From assembly GCA_009774175.1 (NCBI GenBank), contig VSNG01000033.1:1-34408 (forward strand): a stretch of DNA of 34,408 nucleotides, in the 5' to 3' direction. Source of the DNA: Lachnospiraceae bacterium. GTDB lineage: Bacteria > Bacillota > Clostridia > Lachnospirales > Lachnospiraceae. The first letter of the stretch is position 1, and every line of letters begins with the position of its first letter. The position numbers and the translations under genes were made by a program. The notes under the pieces are model-generated. The model was not told the origin of the DNA, did no database searches, and worked only from the letters and a program-made list of their open reading frames with translations. Positions 8,017-16,652 of the stretch are shown here, piece by piece.

Positions 8017-9195
8017 ATGAACGAATTGGAATTGAAATATGGCTGTAACCCGAACCAGAAACCGTCCCGTATTTTTATGGCTGACGGGAGCGAGCTGCCC
8101 ATTCAGGTCTTAAACGGCAGACCGGGCTACATCAATTTTTTGGATGCATTCAACGGCTGGCAGTTAGTCAGCGAGCTGAAGAAGGCAACGGGGCTTCCGG
8201 CAGCTACTTCATTTAAGCACGTATCTCCGGCCGGAGCGGCGGTAGGTCTCCCCCTGGAGGAGACTTTGGCGAAGATATACTGGGTGGACGATCTGGGAGA
8301 ATTATCCCCGCTTGCATGTGCCTATGCGAGGGCAAGAGGCGCGGATAGAATGTCTTCTTTCGGCGACTTCATTGCGCTTTCCGATGTCTGCGACGTGGAT
8401 ACGGCGCGTCTGATTAAGAGAGAGGTTTCCGACGGCGTGATCGCGCCAGGCTATGAACCGAAGGCGCTGGCAATGTTAAAGGAGAAGAAAAAGGGCGCTT
8501 ATAATGTGATTCAGATTGACGAATCCTACGTGCCCGCGCCTGTGGAGGTAAAGCAGGTGTACGGCATCAGCTTTGAGCAGGGCAGGAACGAGCTGAAAAT
8601 CGACGACGCTTTCTTTGACAATATTGTGACGAAATCCAAAGACCTGCCGAAACAGGCAAGGATTGATCTGGCCATCGCCATGATCACACTGAAATACACC
8701 CAGTCCAATTCTGTATGTTACGTGAAGGACGGACAGGCCATCGGCATTGGCGCGGGGCAGCAGTCCAGAATCCACTGTACCAGGCTGGCGGGCACAAAGG
8801 CGGACAACTGGTTCCTCAGACAGTCACCGCAGGTGCTCGGCTTACAGTTTGTGGACGGTATCGGACGTGCGGACAGGGATAATTCCATTGATCTCTATAT
8901 CGGAGAGGATTATATGGATGTGCTGGCTGACGGCGCATGGCAGAAGATTTTCAAGGTGAAGCCTGAGGTGTTTACGGCCCAGGCGAAGCGGGCGTGGCTT
9001 GATCGGATGAGCGGCGTGGCGCTGGGGTCCGACGCGTTCTTTCCCTTCGGTGATAATATCGAGCGGGCGCACAGAAGCGGCGTGCAGTATGTGGCTCAGC
9101 CCGGCGGATCGGTGCGCGACGACAATGTGATTGAGGTCTGCGATAAGTACGGCATGACCATGTGCTTTACGGGGATTCGGCTGTTCCATCATTAA
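8017..9195 (+). CDS. purH: AICAR transformylase (PurH lacking the cyclohydrolase domain)
   Basis: Transfers the formyl group of 10-formyl-THF to AICAR, giving FAICAR. At 392 aa it corresponds to the transformylase half of bifunctional PurH; no N-terminal MGS-like domain is present. The start reads ELKYGCNPNQKPSRI, followed by LNGRPGYINFLDAFNGWQLV. The catalytic Lys67-His68 pair lies in SFKHVSPAGAA (residues 65-75). Later motifs are SNSVCYVKDGQAIGIGAGQQSR and SDAFFPFGDNIERA. I prefer ATG 8017 over the in-frame TTG at 7999; GGAG at 8001-8004 is 12 nt upstream, a long but usable spacing. The preceding PurO-like gene provides the missing cyclohydrolase activity. Confidence 0.93.
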   Translation: MNELELKYGCNPNQKPSRIFMADGSELPIQVLNGRPGYINFLDAFNGWQLVSELKKATGLPAATSFKHVSPAGAAVGLPLEETLAKIYWVDDLGELSPLACAYARARGADRMSSFGDFIALSDVCDVDTARLIKREVSDGVIAPGYEPKALAMLKEKKKGAYNVIQIDESYVPAPVEVKQVYGISFEQGRNELKIDDAFFDNIVTKSKDLPKQARIDLAIAMITLKYTQSNSVCYVKDGQAIGIGAGQQSRIHCTRLAGTKADNWFLRQSPQVLGLQFVDGIGRADRDNSIDLYIGEDYMDVLADGAWQKIFKVKPEVFTAQAKRAWLDRMSGVALGSDAFFPFGDNIERAHRSGVQYVAQPGGSVRDDNVIEVCDKYGMTMCFTGIRLFHH

Positions 9196-9224
9196 TTGCA
9201 TTTTTTGGGTATAAGTGGTATGAT
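9196..9224 (+). promoter_or_regulatory. promoter of ptb-buk
   Basis: TTGCAT (9196-9201), a 17-bp spacer and an extended -10 TGGTATGAT (TATGAT at 9219-9224). It starts directly after the purH stop. Confidence 0.75.
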
Positions 9225-9318
9225 GAATACGCCGTATCAGATAAGCATACAGCGCGGCAGCGCGGGTTTGCGAGTCAAAGATAAAAGAGTAAAAAGATAA
9301 AGGAGTGGAGAAGGGACA

Positions 9319-10239
9319 ATGAGTAAAAGTTTTGAGGATTTGTTATCGAAGGTATCTGAGTGCGAAATGAAGAAGGTAGCGGTAGCGGTTGCTCAGGACA
9401 GCGCGGTGCTTGAGGCAGTGGTTGCAGCCAAGGAGCGCGGTATTGCCGAGGCAATTCTTGTGGGTGACGCTGACAAAATCAAGGAGGTCGCGGCAGCCGA
9501 TCATGTGGATGTGAGCGGATTTGAGATCATTGATGAGAAAGATAATTATGAGGCGGCTTTAAAGGCGGTGCAGCTGGTACATCAGGGCAAGGCCGACATG
9601 TACATGAAGGGCCTGATTGATACCAAATCTTTCTTAAAGAGCGTTCTGGATAAAGAAGTGGGTCTTCGAACAGGCAAGGCGCTGTCTCATGTCTGCGTGT
9701 TTGAGGTGGAGGGAATCGACCATCTGTTATTCCTGTCCGATGTGGCGTTTATGACGTATCCCACACTGGAAGATAAGGTACATATCATTGAAAATACGGT
9801 GGATGTCTGCCATGCCTGCGGTATTCCGAATCCGAAGGTGGCGCCCCTTGCGGCAGTGGAGGTTGTAAATCCCAAGATGCCCGTTACGGTGGAGGCTGAG
9901 GAACTGACAAAGATGTGCGAGGAAGGCAAAATTTCCGGCTGTGTTGTAGATGGGCCCCTTTCTCTGGATCTTGCGATTGACCCTGAGGCAGCCAAGCATA
10001 AAGGCGCAGAGGGCAGAAAGATCGTGGGCGATGCAGATGTGCTGCTTTTCCCCGATATTCACGCGGGCAATCTGGTTTATAAGTGTCTGGTACATACGGC
10101 GAAGGTTAAGAACGGCAATATTCTGACCGGCACGAAGGCCCCGGTTATTCTGACTTCCCGTTCCGATGATTTTGAGACAAAGGTAAATTCGCTTGCGCTT
10201 GGCGCTGTTATGGCGGCGGCGATGGCAAAGATGAACTGA
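9319..10239 (+). CDS. ptb: phosphate butyryltransferase
   Basis: Converts butyryl-CoA and phosphate to butyryl-phosphate and CoA; 306 aa, normal for Ptb. It belongs to the phosphate acetyl/butyryltransferase family: VLVGDADKI-like N-terminal segment (AILVGDADKIKE), ADMYMKGLIDTKSFLKSVL (about residues 93-111), the long central helix and sheet, and C-terminal FPDIHAGNLVYKCLV and SRSDDFETKVNSLALGA. GGAGTGGAGAAGGG precedes ATG 9319. Butyrate kinase follows on the same strand, so the pair forms the Ptb-Buk route of butyrate formation with one ATP. Related branched or valeryl substrates are possible for the family. It has its own promoter, separate from the purine genes. Confidence 0.95.
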   Translation: MSKSFEDLLSKVSECEMKKVAVAVAQDSAVLEAVVAAKERGIAEAILVGDADKIKEVAAADHVDVSGFEIIDEKDNYEAALKAVQLVHQGKADMYMKGLIDTKSFLKSVLDKEVGLRTGKALSHVCVFEVEGIDHLLFLSDVAFMTYPTLEDKVHIIENTVDVCHACGIPNPKVAPLAAVEVVNPKMPVTVEAEELTKMCEEGKISGCVVDGPLSLDLAIDPEAAKHKGAEGRKIVGDADVLLFPDIHAGNLVYKCLVHTAKVKNGNILTGTKAPVILTSRSDDFETKVNSLALGAVMAAAMAKMN

Positions 10240-10256
10240 TCGAGCAAAGCTCGATC
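10238..10256 (+). repeat. perfect inverted repeat at the ptb stop
   Basis: GATCGAGC (10238-10245), AAA, GCTCGATC (10249-10256). It covers the last two bases of the ptb stop codon and runs into the first copy of the 33-bp repeat. No T tract follows. Confidence 0.8.
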
Positions 10257-10282
10257 TCGAGGACTGCTTCGCAGCCTCGGCA
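10250..10282 (+). repeat. 33-bp hairpin repeat, copy 1
   Basis: Identical over 33 bp to 10345-10377. It contains a hairpin: CGAGG (10258-10262), bulged A, CTGC, loop TTC, GCAG, CCTCG (10275-10279). It is REP-like in structure and has no T tract. Confidence 0.85.
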
Positions 10283-10344
10283 TAAAGCAAAAGACGAATG
10301 ATGGTCAGAAGGAGCGTCTGCATTAATGCTCCGATTGATGAGGA

Positions 10345-10377
10345 CTCGATCTCGAGGACTGCTTCGCAGCCTCGGCA
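10345..10377 (+). repeat. 33-bp hairpin repeat, copy 2
   Basis: Exact second copy, 95 bp from the first and in the same orientation, 60 bp before the buk start. It retains the same hairpin but lacks the extra upstream dyad seen at copy 1. Confidence 0.85.
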
Positions 10378-10436
10378 GATAGGCGGCGTGGGCTGAATTG
10401 TCAGAAAAATGAAAAATGATCTAGGGGGTAAGAAAT

Positions 10437-11504
10437 ATGGGAATTAAAAGTTTAATTATTAATCCGGGTTCCACATCCACAAAGATTGGCGTATTTGAGG
10501 ATGAAACTCTCCTGTTCGAGGAGACTTTAAGACATTCTACGGAGGAGATCGCACAGTATGAAAAAATTGTGGATCAGAAAGACTTCCGCAGAAATATCAT
10601 TGAGAATCTGTTAAAAGAGAAGGATTTCGATATCAAGTCCCTGAATATGGTGGTAGGCCGCGGCGGTATGTTAAAGCCTATTCCGGGCGGCACCTATGCG
10701 GTGACAGACGATCTTCTGGAGGACCTGAAGATCGGCGTGCAGGGGCCGCATGCTTCCAATCTTGGCGGTATTCTGGCCAGAGAGATCGGGGACTCCATCG
10801 GGGTGCCTTCCTATATCGTTGATCCTGTGGTGGTTGACGAGCTGGAGCCTGTTTCCCGGTATTCGGGCGTGCCGGAGCTTCCCAGAACCAGCGTGTTCCA
10901 TGCATTGAACCAGAAAGCGGTTGCAAAGCGTTACGCGAAGGAGCAGGGCAAGGCATACGATTCCCTGAACCTGATTGTGGTGCATATGGGCGGCGGCGTG
11001 TCTGTGGGCGCGCATAAGAAAGGCTGCGTAGTGGATGTGTTTAACGCCCTTGACGGCGACGGCGCGTTCTCACCTGAGAGAGCGGGCGCGGTACCAAGCG
11101 GCGCACTCATAAAGATGTGCTTTTCCGGGAAGTATACAGAGAAAGAGGTTTACAAGAAATTTGTAGGCGGCGGCGGATTCAATGCTTACTGCGGCACCAA
11201 CGATATGCGGGATGTGGAGAAAATGGTGCAGGACGGCGATAAGAAAGCCGAGGAAGTAAGAGAGGCCTTCATTACGCAGGTGGCAAAGGATATCGGTTCC
11301 ATGGCCTGCGTATTGCAGGGAAAGGTGGATCAGATCATTGTGACCGGCGGTATCGCTTATGATAAAGTGGTGACGGCGGGACTTAAGGAGAAGGCGGGGT
11401 GGATTGCTCCCATGACCATTTATCCCGGTGAAGATGAGCTGATGGCTCTGGTGCAGGGCGGTTTACGTATCCTTCGCGGCGAAGAAGAGTTGAAGGTGTA
11501 TTGA
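10437..11504 (+). CDS. buk: butyrate kinase
   Basis: Phosphorylates ADP from butyryl-phosphate, releasing butyrate and ATP; 355 aa, normal for the acetokinase/ASKHA-type Buk family. Motifs are the N-terminal phosphate loop INPGSTSTKIG (residues 8-18), VVGRGGMLKPIPGGTYAV, HALNQKAVAKRYA, the glycine-rich HMGGGVSVGAH, and IIVTGGIAYD near the C-terminus. AGGGGG lies 9 nt before ATG 10437. It is separated from ptb by about 200 bp holding two repeats, without a visible terminator or clear promoter, so co-transcription is likely. The following alpha-galactosidase gene overlaps the buk stop codon. Confidence 0.95.
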   Translation: MGIKSLIINPGSTSTKIGVFEDETLLFEETLRHSTEEIAQYEKIVDQKDFRRNIIENLLKEKDFDIKSLNMVVGRGGMLKPIPGGTYAVTDDLLEDLKIGVQGPHASNLGGILAREIGDSIGVPSYIVDPVVVDELEPVSRYSGVPELPRTSVFHALNQKAVAKRYAKEQGKAYDSLNLIVVHMGGGVSVGAHKKGCVVDVFNALDGDGAFSPERAGAVPSGALIKMCFSGKYTEKEVYKKFVGGGGFNAYCGTNDMRDVEKMVQDGDKKAEEVREAFITQVAKDIGSMACVLQGKVDQIIVTGGIAYDKVVTAGLKEKAGWIAPMTIYPGEDELMALVQGGLRILRGEEELKVY

Positions 11505-13618
11505 TGAAAAGAATTGAGGTTTACGAAAATGGAATCCTCATGCTTTTTGAGGTGACGGAGGAGCGGAAAATCAAGCTCCTCCATTTTTCGGCATCCCCCT
11601 TTTCGGATGCCGATATTTCATCCTGGGGAAAAACGGAGCCCTTCAATGTGGTGGAGGTGCAGGTTTCCGGCCTTGACCGCGCGGGGGAGCGGCACGGTAC
11701 AAAGTATGTGCGCACGTCGCCGGGATACAGGCTTGTGCTGAAAGAATTTCGCGACGACAGGAATGCCGCTGGCAGAAAGATTGAAGTGGAGACGCAGGAT
11801 GAGGAGACGGGACTTGTGGTGACCAGCCACTATCAGTTCTATGACGGGATTGCGGTGGTGCGCGCCTGGACGACGCTGTATAACGGCGGAAAGGAAGATC
11901 TGGGGATTGAGTACGTTTCTTCATTTGCCATCACGGGCATTGAAAAGGAGGGCATAAGACTTCCGGAGGATAAGCTGGAACTCTGGATTCCCCATAACGG
12001 CTGGCAGAGGGAACTGCACTGGAATCGGTATCGTCTGGATGAACTGGGCATGAGCAGCACCCAGCCTGAGGCGATCCGTCGGACGTCCAAGACAATCGGG
12101 ATTAACAATGCCGGAAACTGGTCCACAAAAGAGTATATTCCCATGGGATATCTTTACAACGAAGAGGCCGGCAGCGCGCTGTACTGGCAGATCGAGCATA
12201 ACGGCTCCTGGTATTGGGAAATTGCGGATCAGGACGGCCATCTGTATTTGAAATTAAGCGGTCCTACGGAGCATCAATCCCACTGGTGGAAAAATCTGAC
12301 ACCGGGGGAGAGTTTCGAAAGCGTTCCCGTAAGCGTAGGTTCTTTGATTGGCGGCTTTGACGAGGCCATGGGCGAACTGACGAAATACCGCCGGGCCATC
12401 CGCAGACCAAACGCGGATAATGAAAATCTGCCCGTCATTTTTAACGACTATATGAACTGCCTGTTTGCCGATCCCACGACAGAGAAGGAACTGCCGCTGA
12501 TCGAGGCAGCGAAAGAGGCGGGCTGCGAATATTATGTGATTGACGCAGGCTGGTATGCGGACGGTTTCTGGTGGGATTATGTGGGAGAATGGCTTCCTTC
12601 CGCGAAGCGGTTTCCAAACGGCCTTGAAGAGGTTACAAACCGTATCGTCGAGAAGGGAATGGTTCCCGGCGTCTGGCTGGAGCTTGAAGTTATGGGCATA
12701 AAATGCCCGCTGGCGGATCAGGTGCCGGAGGACTGGTATTTTATCAGACACGGGAAGAAGGTTTCAGACAGAAGCCGTTATCAGTTGGATTTCAGGAATC
12801 CGGCAGTACAAAAATATGCCTCCGACGTGATAGACAGGCTTGTCAGAGACTATCGCGTGGGCTACATTAAGATGGATTACAATATCGAGCCGGGCATTGG
12901 CACGGAGATCGGTGCGGACAGCTTTGGCGAAGGGCTGCTGGGCCATGAAAGGGCATATCTTGAGTGGCTGGAAGGTATTTTTGAAAAGTATCCCCAGCTG
13001 GTGATTGAGAACTGTTCTTCGGGGGGACTGCGGATGGACTATGCCATGCTTTCCCGCTACAGCATTCAGTCTACATCAGATACGGAAGACTATATCAAGT
13101 ATTCCACCATTGCGGCCAATGCGCCTTCGGCCCTTACGCCGGAGCAGGCGGCCGTCTGGAGTTATCCGCTAAAAGAGGGAGACGACGAGGAAGCCATTTT
13201 CAATATGGTAAACGCCATGCTTCTTCGTATTCATCAGAGCGGCCATCTTGCACAGATCAGCAGGGAACGGTTTGCGCTGGTAAAGGAAGGCATTGATTAT
13301 TATAAGAAAATCAGAAGGGATCTGCGGCAGGGACTGCCCTTTTGGCCGCTTGGCCCTGCATCCTATCAGGATGGCTGGGCGTCGGTTGCCATTGTGAGTG
13401 GTAAAAAAACCTACATGGCGGTTTGGAGAAGAGGCAGTCAGGAAAGCACAGTGACATTGCCCCATAAGTGTCTGAGAGGAAAGAAGGCGGAGGCTGTCTG
13501 CGCTTATCCGGCGGATGGACGGGGATGCCGCTTTGCCTGGAACAATACGTTGGGAGAGCTGACGGTGGAGCTGTCCGAAAAGATCAGCGCCAGAATCTTT
13601 GAAATTACAGAGCTGTAA
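11504..13618 (+). CDS. alpha-galactosidase, GH36 family
   Basis: Predicted retaining alpha-galactosidase (raffinose or melibiose-type substrates), 704 aa, no signal peptide, so cytoplasmic. The N-terminal beta-sandwich domain (about 1-300) is followed by a TIM barrel and a small C-terminal beta domain. Barrel motifs are VIDAGWYADG, GVWLELE, YIKMDYN with the likely nucleophile Asp458, ENCSSGGLRMDYA, and STSDTED with the likely acid/base Asp526. The start ATG 11504 shares its A with the TGA of buk, and AAGGTG lies upstream, which implies translational coupling. No sugar transporter or regulator is adjacent, which is unusual for this enzyme. Exact specificity within clan GH-D is inferred. A terminator follows immediately. 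Confidence 0.9.
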   Translation: MKRIEVYENGILMLFEVTEERKIKLLHFSASPFSDADISSWGKTEPFNVVEVQVSGLDRAGERHGTKYVRTSPGYRLVLKEFRDDRNAAGRKIEVETQDEETGLVVTSHYQFYDGIAVVRAWTTLYNGGKEDLGIEYVSSFAITGIEKEGIRLPEDKLELWIPHNGWQRELHWNRYRLDELGMSSTQPEAIRRTSKTIGINNAGNWSTKEYIPMGYLYNEEAGSALYWQIEHNGSWYWEIADQDGHLYLKLSGPTEHQSHWWKNLTPGESFESVPVSVGSLIGGFDEAMGELTKYRRAIRRPNADNENLPVIFNDYMNCLFADPTTEKELPLIEAAKEAGCEYYVIDAGWYADGFWWDYVGEWLPSAKRFPNGLEEVTNRIVEKGMVPGVWLELEVMGIKCPLADQVPEDWYFIRHGKKVSDRSRYQLDFRNPAVQKYASDVIDRLVRDYRVGYIKMDYNIEPGIGTEIGADSFGEGLLGHERAYLEWLEGIFEKYPQLVIENCSSGGLRMDYAMLSRYSIQSTSDTEDYIKYSTIAANAPSALTPEQAAVWSYPLKEGDDEEAIFNMVNAMLLRIHQSGHLAQISRERFALVKEGIDYYKKIRRDLRQGLPFWPLGPASYQDGWASVAIVSGKKTYMAVWRRGSQESTVTLPHKCLRGKKAEAVCAYPADGRGCRFAWNNTLGELTVELSEKISARIFEITEL

Positions 13619-13621
13619 ATG

Positions 13622-13652
13622 AAAACCACGGGTGGAGTCACTCGTGGTTTTG
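13622..13652 (+). terminator. intrinsic terminator after the GH36 gene
   Basis: A 13-bp stem (13622-13634 with 13639-13651, one G-U pair), GAGT loop and TTTT at the 3' end. The A-rich left arm could also allow termination from the minus strand. Confidence 0.85.
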
Positions 13653-13658
13653 CTTGAA

Positions 13659-13687
13659 TTAAACGGTTATATCTGGTAAAATATAAT
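13659..13687 (+). promoter_or_regulatory. candidate secA promoter
   Basis: TATAAT at 13682-13687 with a weak -35 TTAAAC (13659-13664) at 17-bp spacing. A second -10-like TATGAT occurs at about 13700. Confidence 0.5.
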
Positions 13688-13764
13688 GCAGTGTTTTGTT
13701 ATGATAGGGATTTTTTGAGAGAAAGGCATGCGTCCGGCAAAGGGACACATGGGAATGAGAAAAT

Positions 13765-16329
13765 ATGAGCGTAGTACAAAGAATATTTGGCACCCACAGC
13801 GAACGGGAAATCAAGCGCATCAACGGTCTGGTGGATAAAATCGAAAGCCTGCGTCCCGAGATGATGGAGCTTTCCGACGAGCAGATGCGTGAAAAGACGA
13901 AGCTGTTCAAGAAGAGGCTTTCCGAGGGGGAGACGTTAGACGATCTTCTGCCGGAGGCTTACGCCCTTGTCAGGGAAGCGGCCAGAAGAGTTTTGAACAC
14001 GGAGCACTACCGGGTACAGTTAATCGGCGGCATTATTCTGCATCAGGGACGTATCGCGGAGATGAGAACCGGTGAAGGTAAGACGCAGACCTGTCTTCTG
14101 CCGGCTTATCTGAACGCGCTGGAGGGTAAAGGTGTCCACGTGGTTACGGTCAACGACTATCTGGCGAAGCGTGACGCGGAGTGGATGGGACAGGTGCATG
14201 AGTTTCTTGGCCTTAAGGTTGGCTGCGTACTCAATGATATGAAGTCCGAGGAGCGCAGGGAAGCCTATAACTGTGATATTACCTATGTGACCAATAATGA
14301 GCTCGGGTTTGATTATCTGCGCGATAACATGGTGATCTATAAAGAACAGCTTGTGCTCAGAGGACTGCATTTTGCGATTATCGACGAGGTGGACTCGGTG
14401 CTAATTGACGAGGCCAGAACCCCGCTGATTATATCAGGTCAAAGCGGCAAGTCCACAAAGCTGTACGAGGCCTGCGATATTCTTGCAAGGCAGCTTACCC
14501 GCGGCGAGGATATGGAGGAGCTGTCCAAGATGGACGCCATTATGGGTGTGGAGCGTGAAGAGACCGGCGACTTTATTGTAAACGAGAAGGACAAGGTGGT
14601 GAACCTGACTGCTCAGGGCGTCGGCAAAGTGGAGCGGTTCTTCCAGATTGAAAATCTGGCCGACCCGGAGAATCTGGAAATTCAGCATAACATTATTCTG
14701 GCTCTGCGGGCTCACAATCTGATGTTTCGGGATCAGGATTATGTGGTCAAGGAAGATCAGGTGCTGATCGTGGACGAGTTTACCGGACGTATCATGCCGG
14801 GACGCCGCTATTCGGATGGACTGCATCAGGCGATTGAAGCCAAGGAGCACGTAAAGGTGAAGCGGGAGAGTAAGACCCTTGCCAACATCACCTTCCAGAA
14901 TTTCTTCAATAAATTTGACAAAAAGGCCGGCATGACCGGTACGGCTCTCACGGAGGAAAGGGAGTTTCGTGACATTTACGGCATGGACGTGGTGGCGATT
15001 CCAACCAATAAACCCGTGATCCGCATGGATCATCAGGACTCGGTATATAAAACGAAAAAGGAAAAGCTCAGGGCTATCTTACAGGCGGTGCAGGAGGCTC
15101 ATGCCAAGGGGCAGCCGGTGCTGGTCGGCACGATCAATATCGACGCGTCGGAGGAGCTTTCTGCCATCTTTAAGAAAAACGGTCTGGAGCACAAGGTGCT
15201 GAACGCAAAGTTCCATGAGCTGGAGGCGGAGATCGTAGCTGACGCCGGTATCCACGGAGCAGTTACCATTGCAACCAACATGGCCGGACGTGGTACAGAT
15301 ATTAAACTGGACGAGCAGGCCAGAGAAGCTGGCGGTCTTTTGATTGTCGGAACGGAGCGGCATGAGTCCAGACGTATTGATAACCAGCTGCGCGGCCGAA
15401 GCGGCCGTCAGGGAGATCCCGGAGAATCCAGATTTTATATTTCGCTGGAAGACGATCTGATGCGGCTGTTCGGTTCCGACCGCATGATCAGCATGTTTAA
15501 CGCGCTGGGGATTCCCGAGGGACAGGAGATTGAGCACAGTGCGCTGACAAAGGCCATTGAGACGGCTCAGAAAAAGATTGAGAACAACAACTTTGGTATC
15601 CGAAAGAGCCTGCTTGAATACGATCAGGTCATGAACGAGCAGAGAGAGATCATATACGAGGAGAGAAGGCGCGTTCTGGACGGCGAGAGTATGCGGGATG
15701 CCATTTACAAGATGATTACGGATATCACGGAAAACTGTGTGGATATCTGCATCGGCGACGATACGGATTTCGAGGATTGGGACTATAATGAGCTGAATAC
15801 TCTTTTACTTCCTACCATTCCTTTAAAGCCCGTGGATGCGAACCGGATTTTGAAGCCTAAGAAAAACAGTCTGAAACAGCAGTTAAAAGAAGAAGCCGTA
15901 AAACTTTATGAGAGCAAGGAGGCGGAATTTCCCGAGCCGGAGGCAATCCGTGAGATTGAGCGCGTAATTCTTTTGAAGGTGATCGACAGAAAGTGGATGG
16001 ATCATATCGACGATATGGAGCAGCTTCGGCAGGGTGCAGGCCTGCAGGCATACGGACAGAAAGATCCGCTTGTGGAATATAAGTTAAACGGCTACGATAT
16101 GTTTGACGAGATGACACAGAACATCCGGGAGGAGACGGTTCGTCTGCTTTTCCGTGTGCGTATTGAACAGAAGGTGGAGAGGGAACAGGTTGCCAAAGTG
16201 ACGGGCACAAACAAGGACGATACCCTCCAGAAGGGGCCCGTGAAGCGCGTGGAGGCGAAGGTGTATCCCAACGATCCCTGCCCTTGTGGAAGCGGGAAGA
16301 AGTACAAGCAATGCTGTGGGCGGAAGTGA
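13765..16329 (+). CDS. secA: protein translocase ATPase SecA
   Basis: Motor ATPase that drives preproteins through SecYEG; 854 aa, normal length. Features in order: Walker A MRTGEGKT (residues 100-107), PAYLNALEGKGVHVVTVNDYLAKRDAEWM, DEAD-type box IIDEVDSVLIDEARTPLIISG, the preprotein cross-linking region, VDEFTGRIMPGRRYSDGLHQAIEAKE, the second helicase domain (TNMAGRGTDIKLD, QLRGRSGRQGDPGESRFY), the helical scaffold, and a C-terminal zinc motif CPCGSGKKYKQCC (Cys839, 841, 850 and His/Cys851). GGGAATGAG precedes ATG 13765. It lies between two terminators and so is probably monocistronic. Only one SecA is seen here; a second accessory SecA elsewhere cannot be excluded. Confidence 0.98.
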   Translation: MSVVQRIFGTHSEREIKRINGLVDKIESLRPEMMELSDEQMREKTKLFKKRLSEGETLDDLLPEAYALVREAARRVLNTEHYRVQLIGGIILHQGRIAEMRTGEGKTQTCLLPAYLNALEGKGVHVVTVNDYLAKRDAEWMGQVHEFLGLKVGCVLNDMKSEERREAYNCDITYVTNNELGFDYLRDNMVIYKEQLVLRGLHFAIIDEVDSVLIDEARTPLIISGQSGKSTKLYEACDILARQLTRGEDMEELSKMDAIMGVEREETGDFIVNEKDKVVNLTAQGVGKVERFFQIENLADPENLEIQHNIILALRAHNLMFRDQDYVVKEDQVLIVDEFTGRIMPGRRYSDGLHQAIEAKEHVKVKRESKTLANITFQNFFNKFDKKAGMTGTALTEEREFRDIYGMDVVAIPTNKPVIRMDHQDSVYKTKKEKLRAILQAVQEAHAKGQPVLVGTINIDASEELSAIFKKNGLEHKVLNAKFHELEAEIVADAGIHGAVTIATNMAGRGTDIKLDEQAREAGGLLIVGTERHESRRIDNQLRGRSGRQGDPGESRFYISLEDDLMRLFGSDRMISMFNALGIPEGQEIEHSALTKAIETAQKKIENNNFGIRKSLLEYDQVMNEQREIIYEERRRVLDGESMRDAIYKMITDITENCVDICIGDDTDFEDWDYNELNTLLLPTIPLKPVDANRILKPKKNSLKQQLKEEAVKLYESKEAEFPEPEAIREIERVILLKVIDRKWMDHIDDMEQLRQGAGLQAYGQKDPLVEYKLNGYDMFDEMTQNIREETVRLLFRVRIEQKVEREQVAKVTGTNKDDTLQKGPVKRVEAKVYPNDPCPCGSGKKYKQCCGRK

Positions 16330-16338
16330 CAAAAGCGT

Positions 16339-16364
16339 GGGGCAATTTGATTGCCCCCATTTTT
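16339..16364 (+). terminator. intrinsic terminator after secA
   Basis: GGGGCAA (16339-16345), 5-nt loop, TTGCCCC (16351-16357), then CA and TTTTT. Confidence 0.85.
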
Positions 16365-16439
16365 GTGCTTTCAGGCTTGCGGCATCTGGTTTGGTGTGAT
16401 ATTTTGAATACACTTGGAGAATCTGTAATTATTCTTTTG

Positions 16440-16474
16440 CCCGGAGGGCATCGAGTGGAACGTCTCGCTCCGGG
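16440..16474 (+). repeat. structured inverted repeat between secA and prfB
   Basis: CCCGGAG (16440-16446) pairs with CTCCGGG (16468-16474), and CGAG (16452-16455) with CTCG (16464-16467), leaving a 5-nt bulge on one side. There is no T tract. Apart from this, the terminator and the promoter, I see nothing in 16330-16652. Confidence 0.45.
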
Positions 16475-16540
16475 GATTCCGAAAATGAAACAAAAATGCA
16501 GGGTGAATGAAAACAGCTGAATGGCAGAGAGAAAAATCAG

Positions 16541-16570
16541 TTGATAAGTCGGCAGCAGATACCGTATAAT
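16541..16570 (+). promoter_or_regulatory. prfB promoter
   Basis: TTGATA (16541-16546), an 18-bp spacer and TATAAT (16565-16570), about 80 bp before the GTG start. Confidence 0.8.
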
Positions 16571-16652
16571 AATAAAAGGCTGCCCATGGTTTGGAATGGG
16601 TATCCATAAAAGAGTACACGCAAAACGAAGAACAGAAAGAAGGTGACGTTAG

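Noticed and set aside
9727..10323. Minus-strand 198-codon frame across ptb and the repeats
   Set aside because: It overlaps ptb, which is certain, and its composition is typical of antisense shadows.
10250..10377. CRISPR-like array or terminators in the ptb-buk gap
   Set aside because: There are only two repeat copies with one irregular spacer, and no T tract after either hairpin.
14434..15033. Minus-strand 199-codon frame inside secA
   Set aside because: It is a shadow of the secA reading frame with no SD or recognisable domain.
16284..16520. Plus-strand 78-codon frame at the end of secA
   Set aside because: It starts inside secA and spans the secA terminator; no family resemblance.
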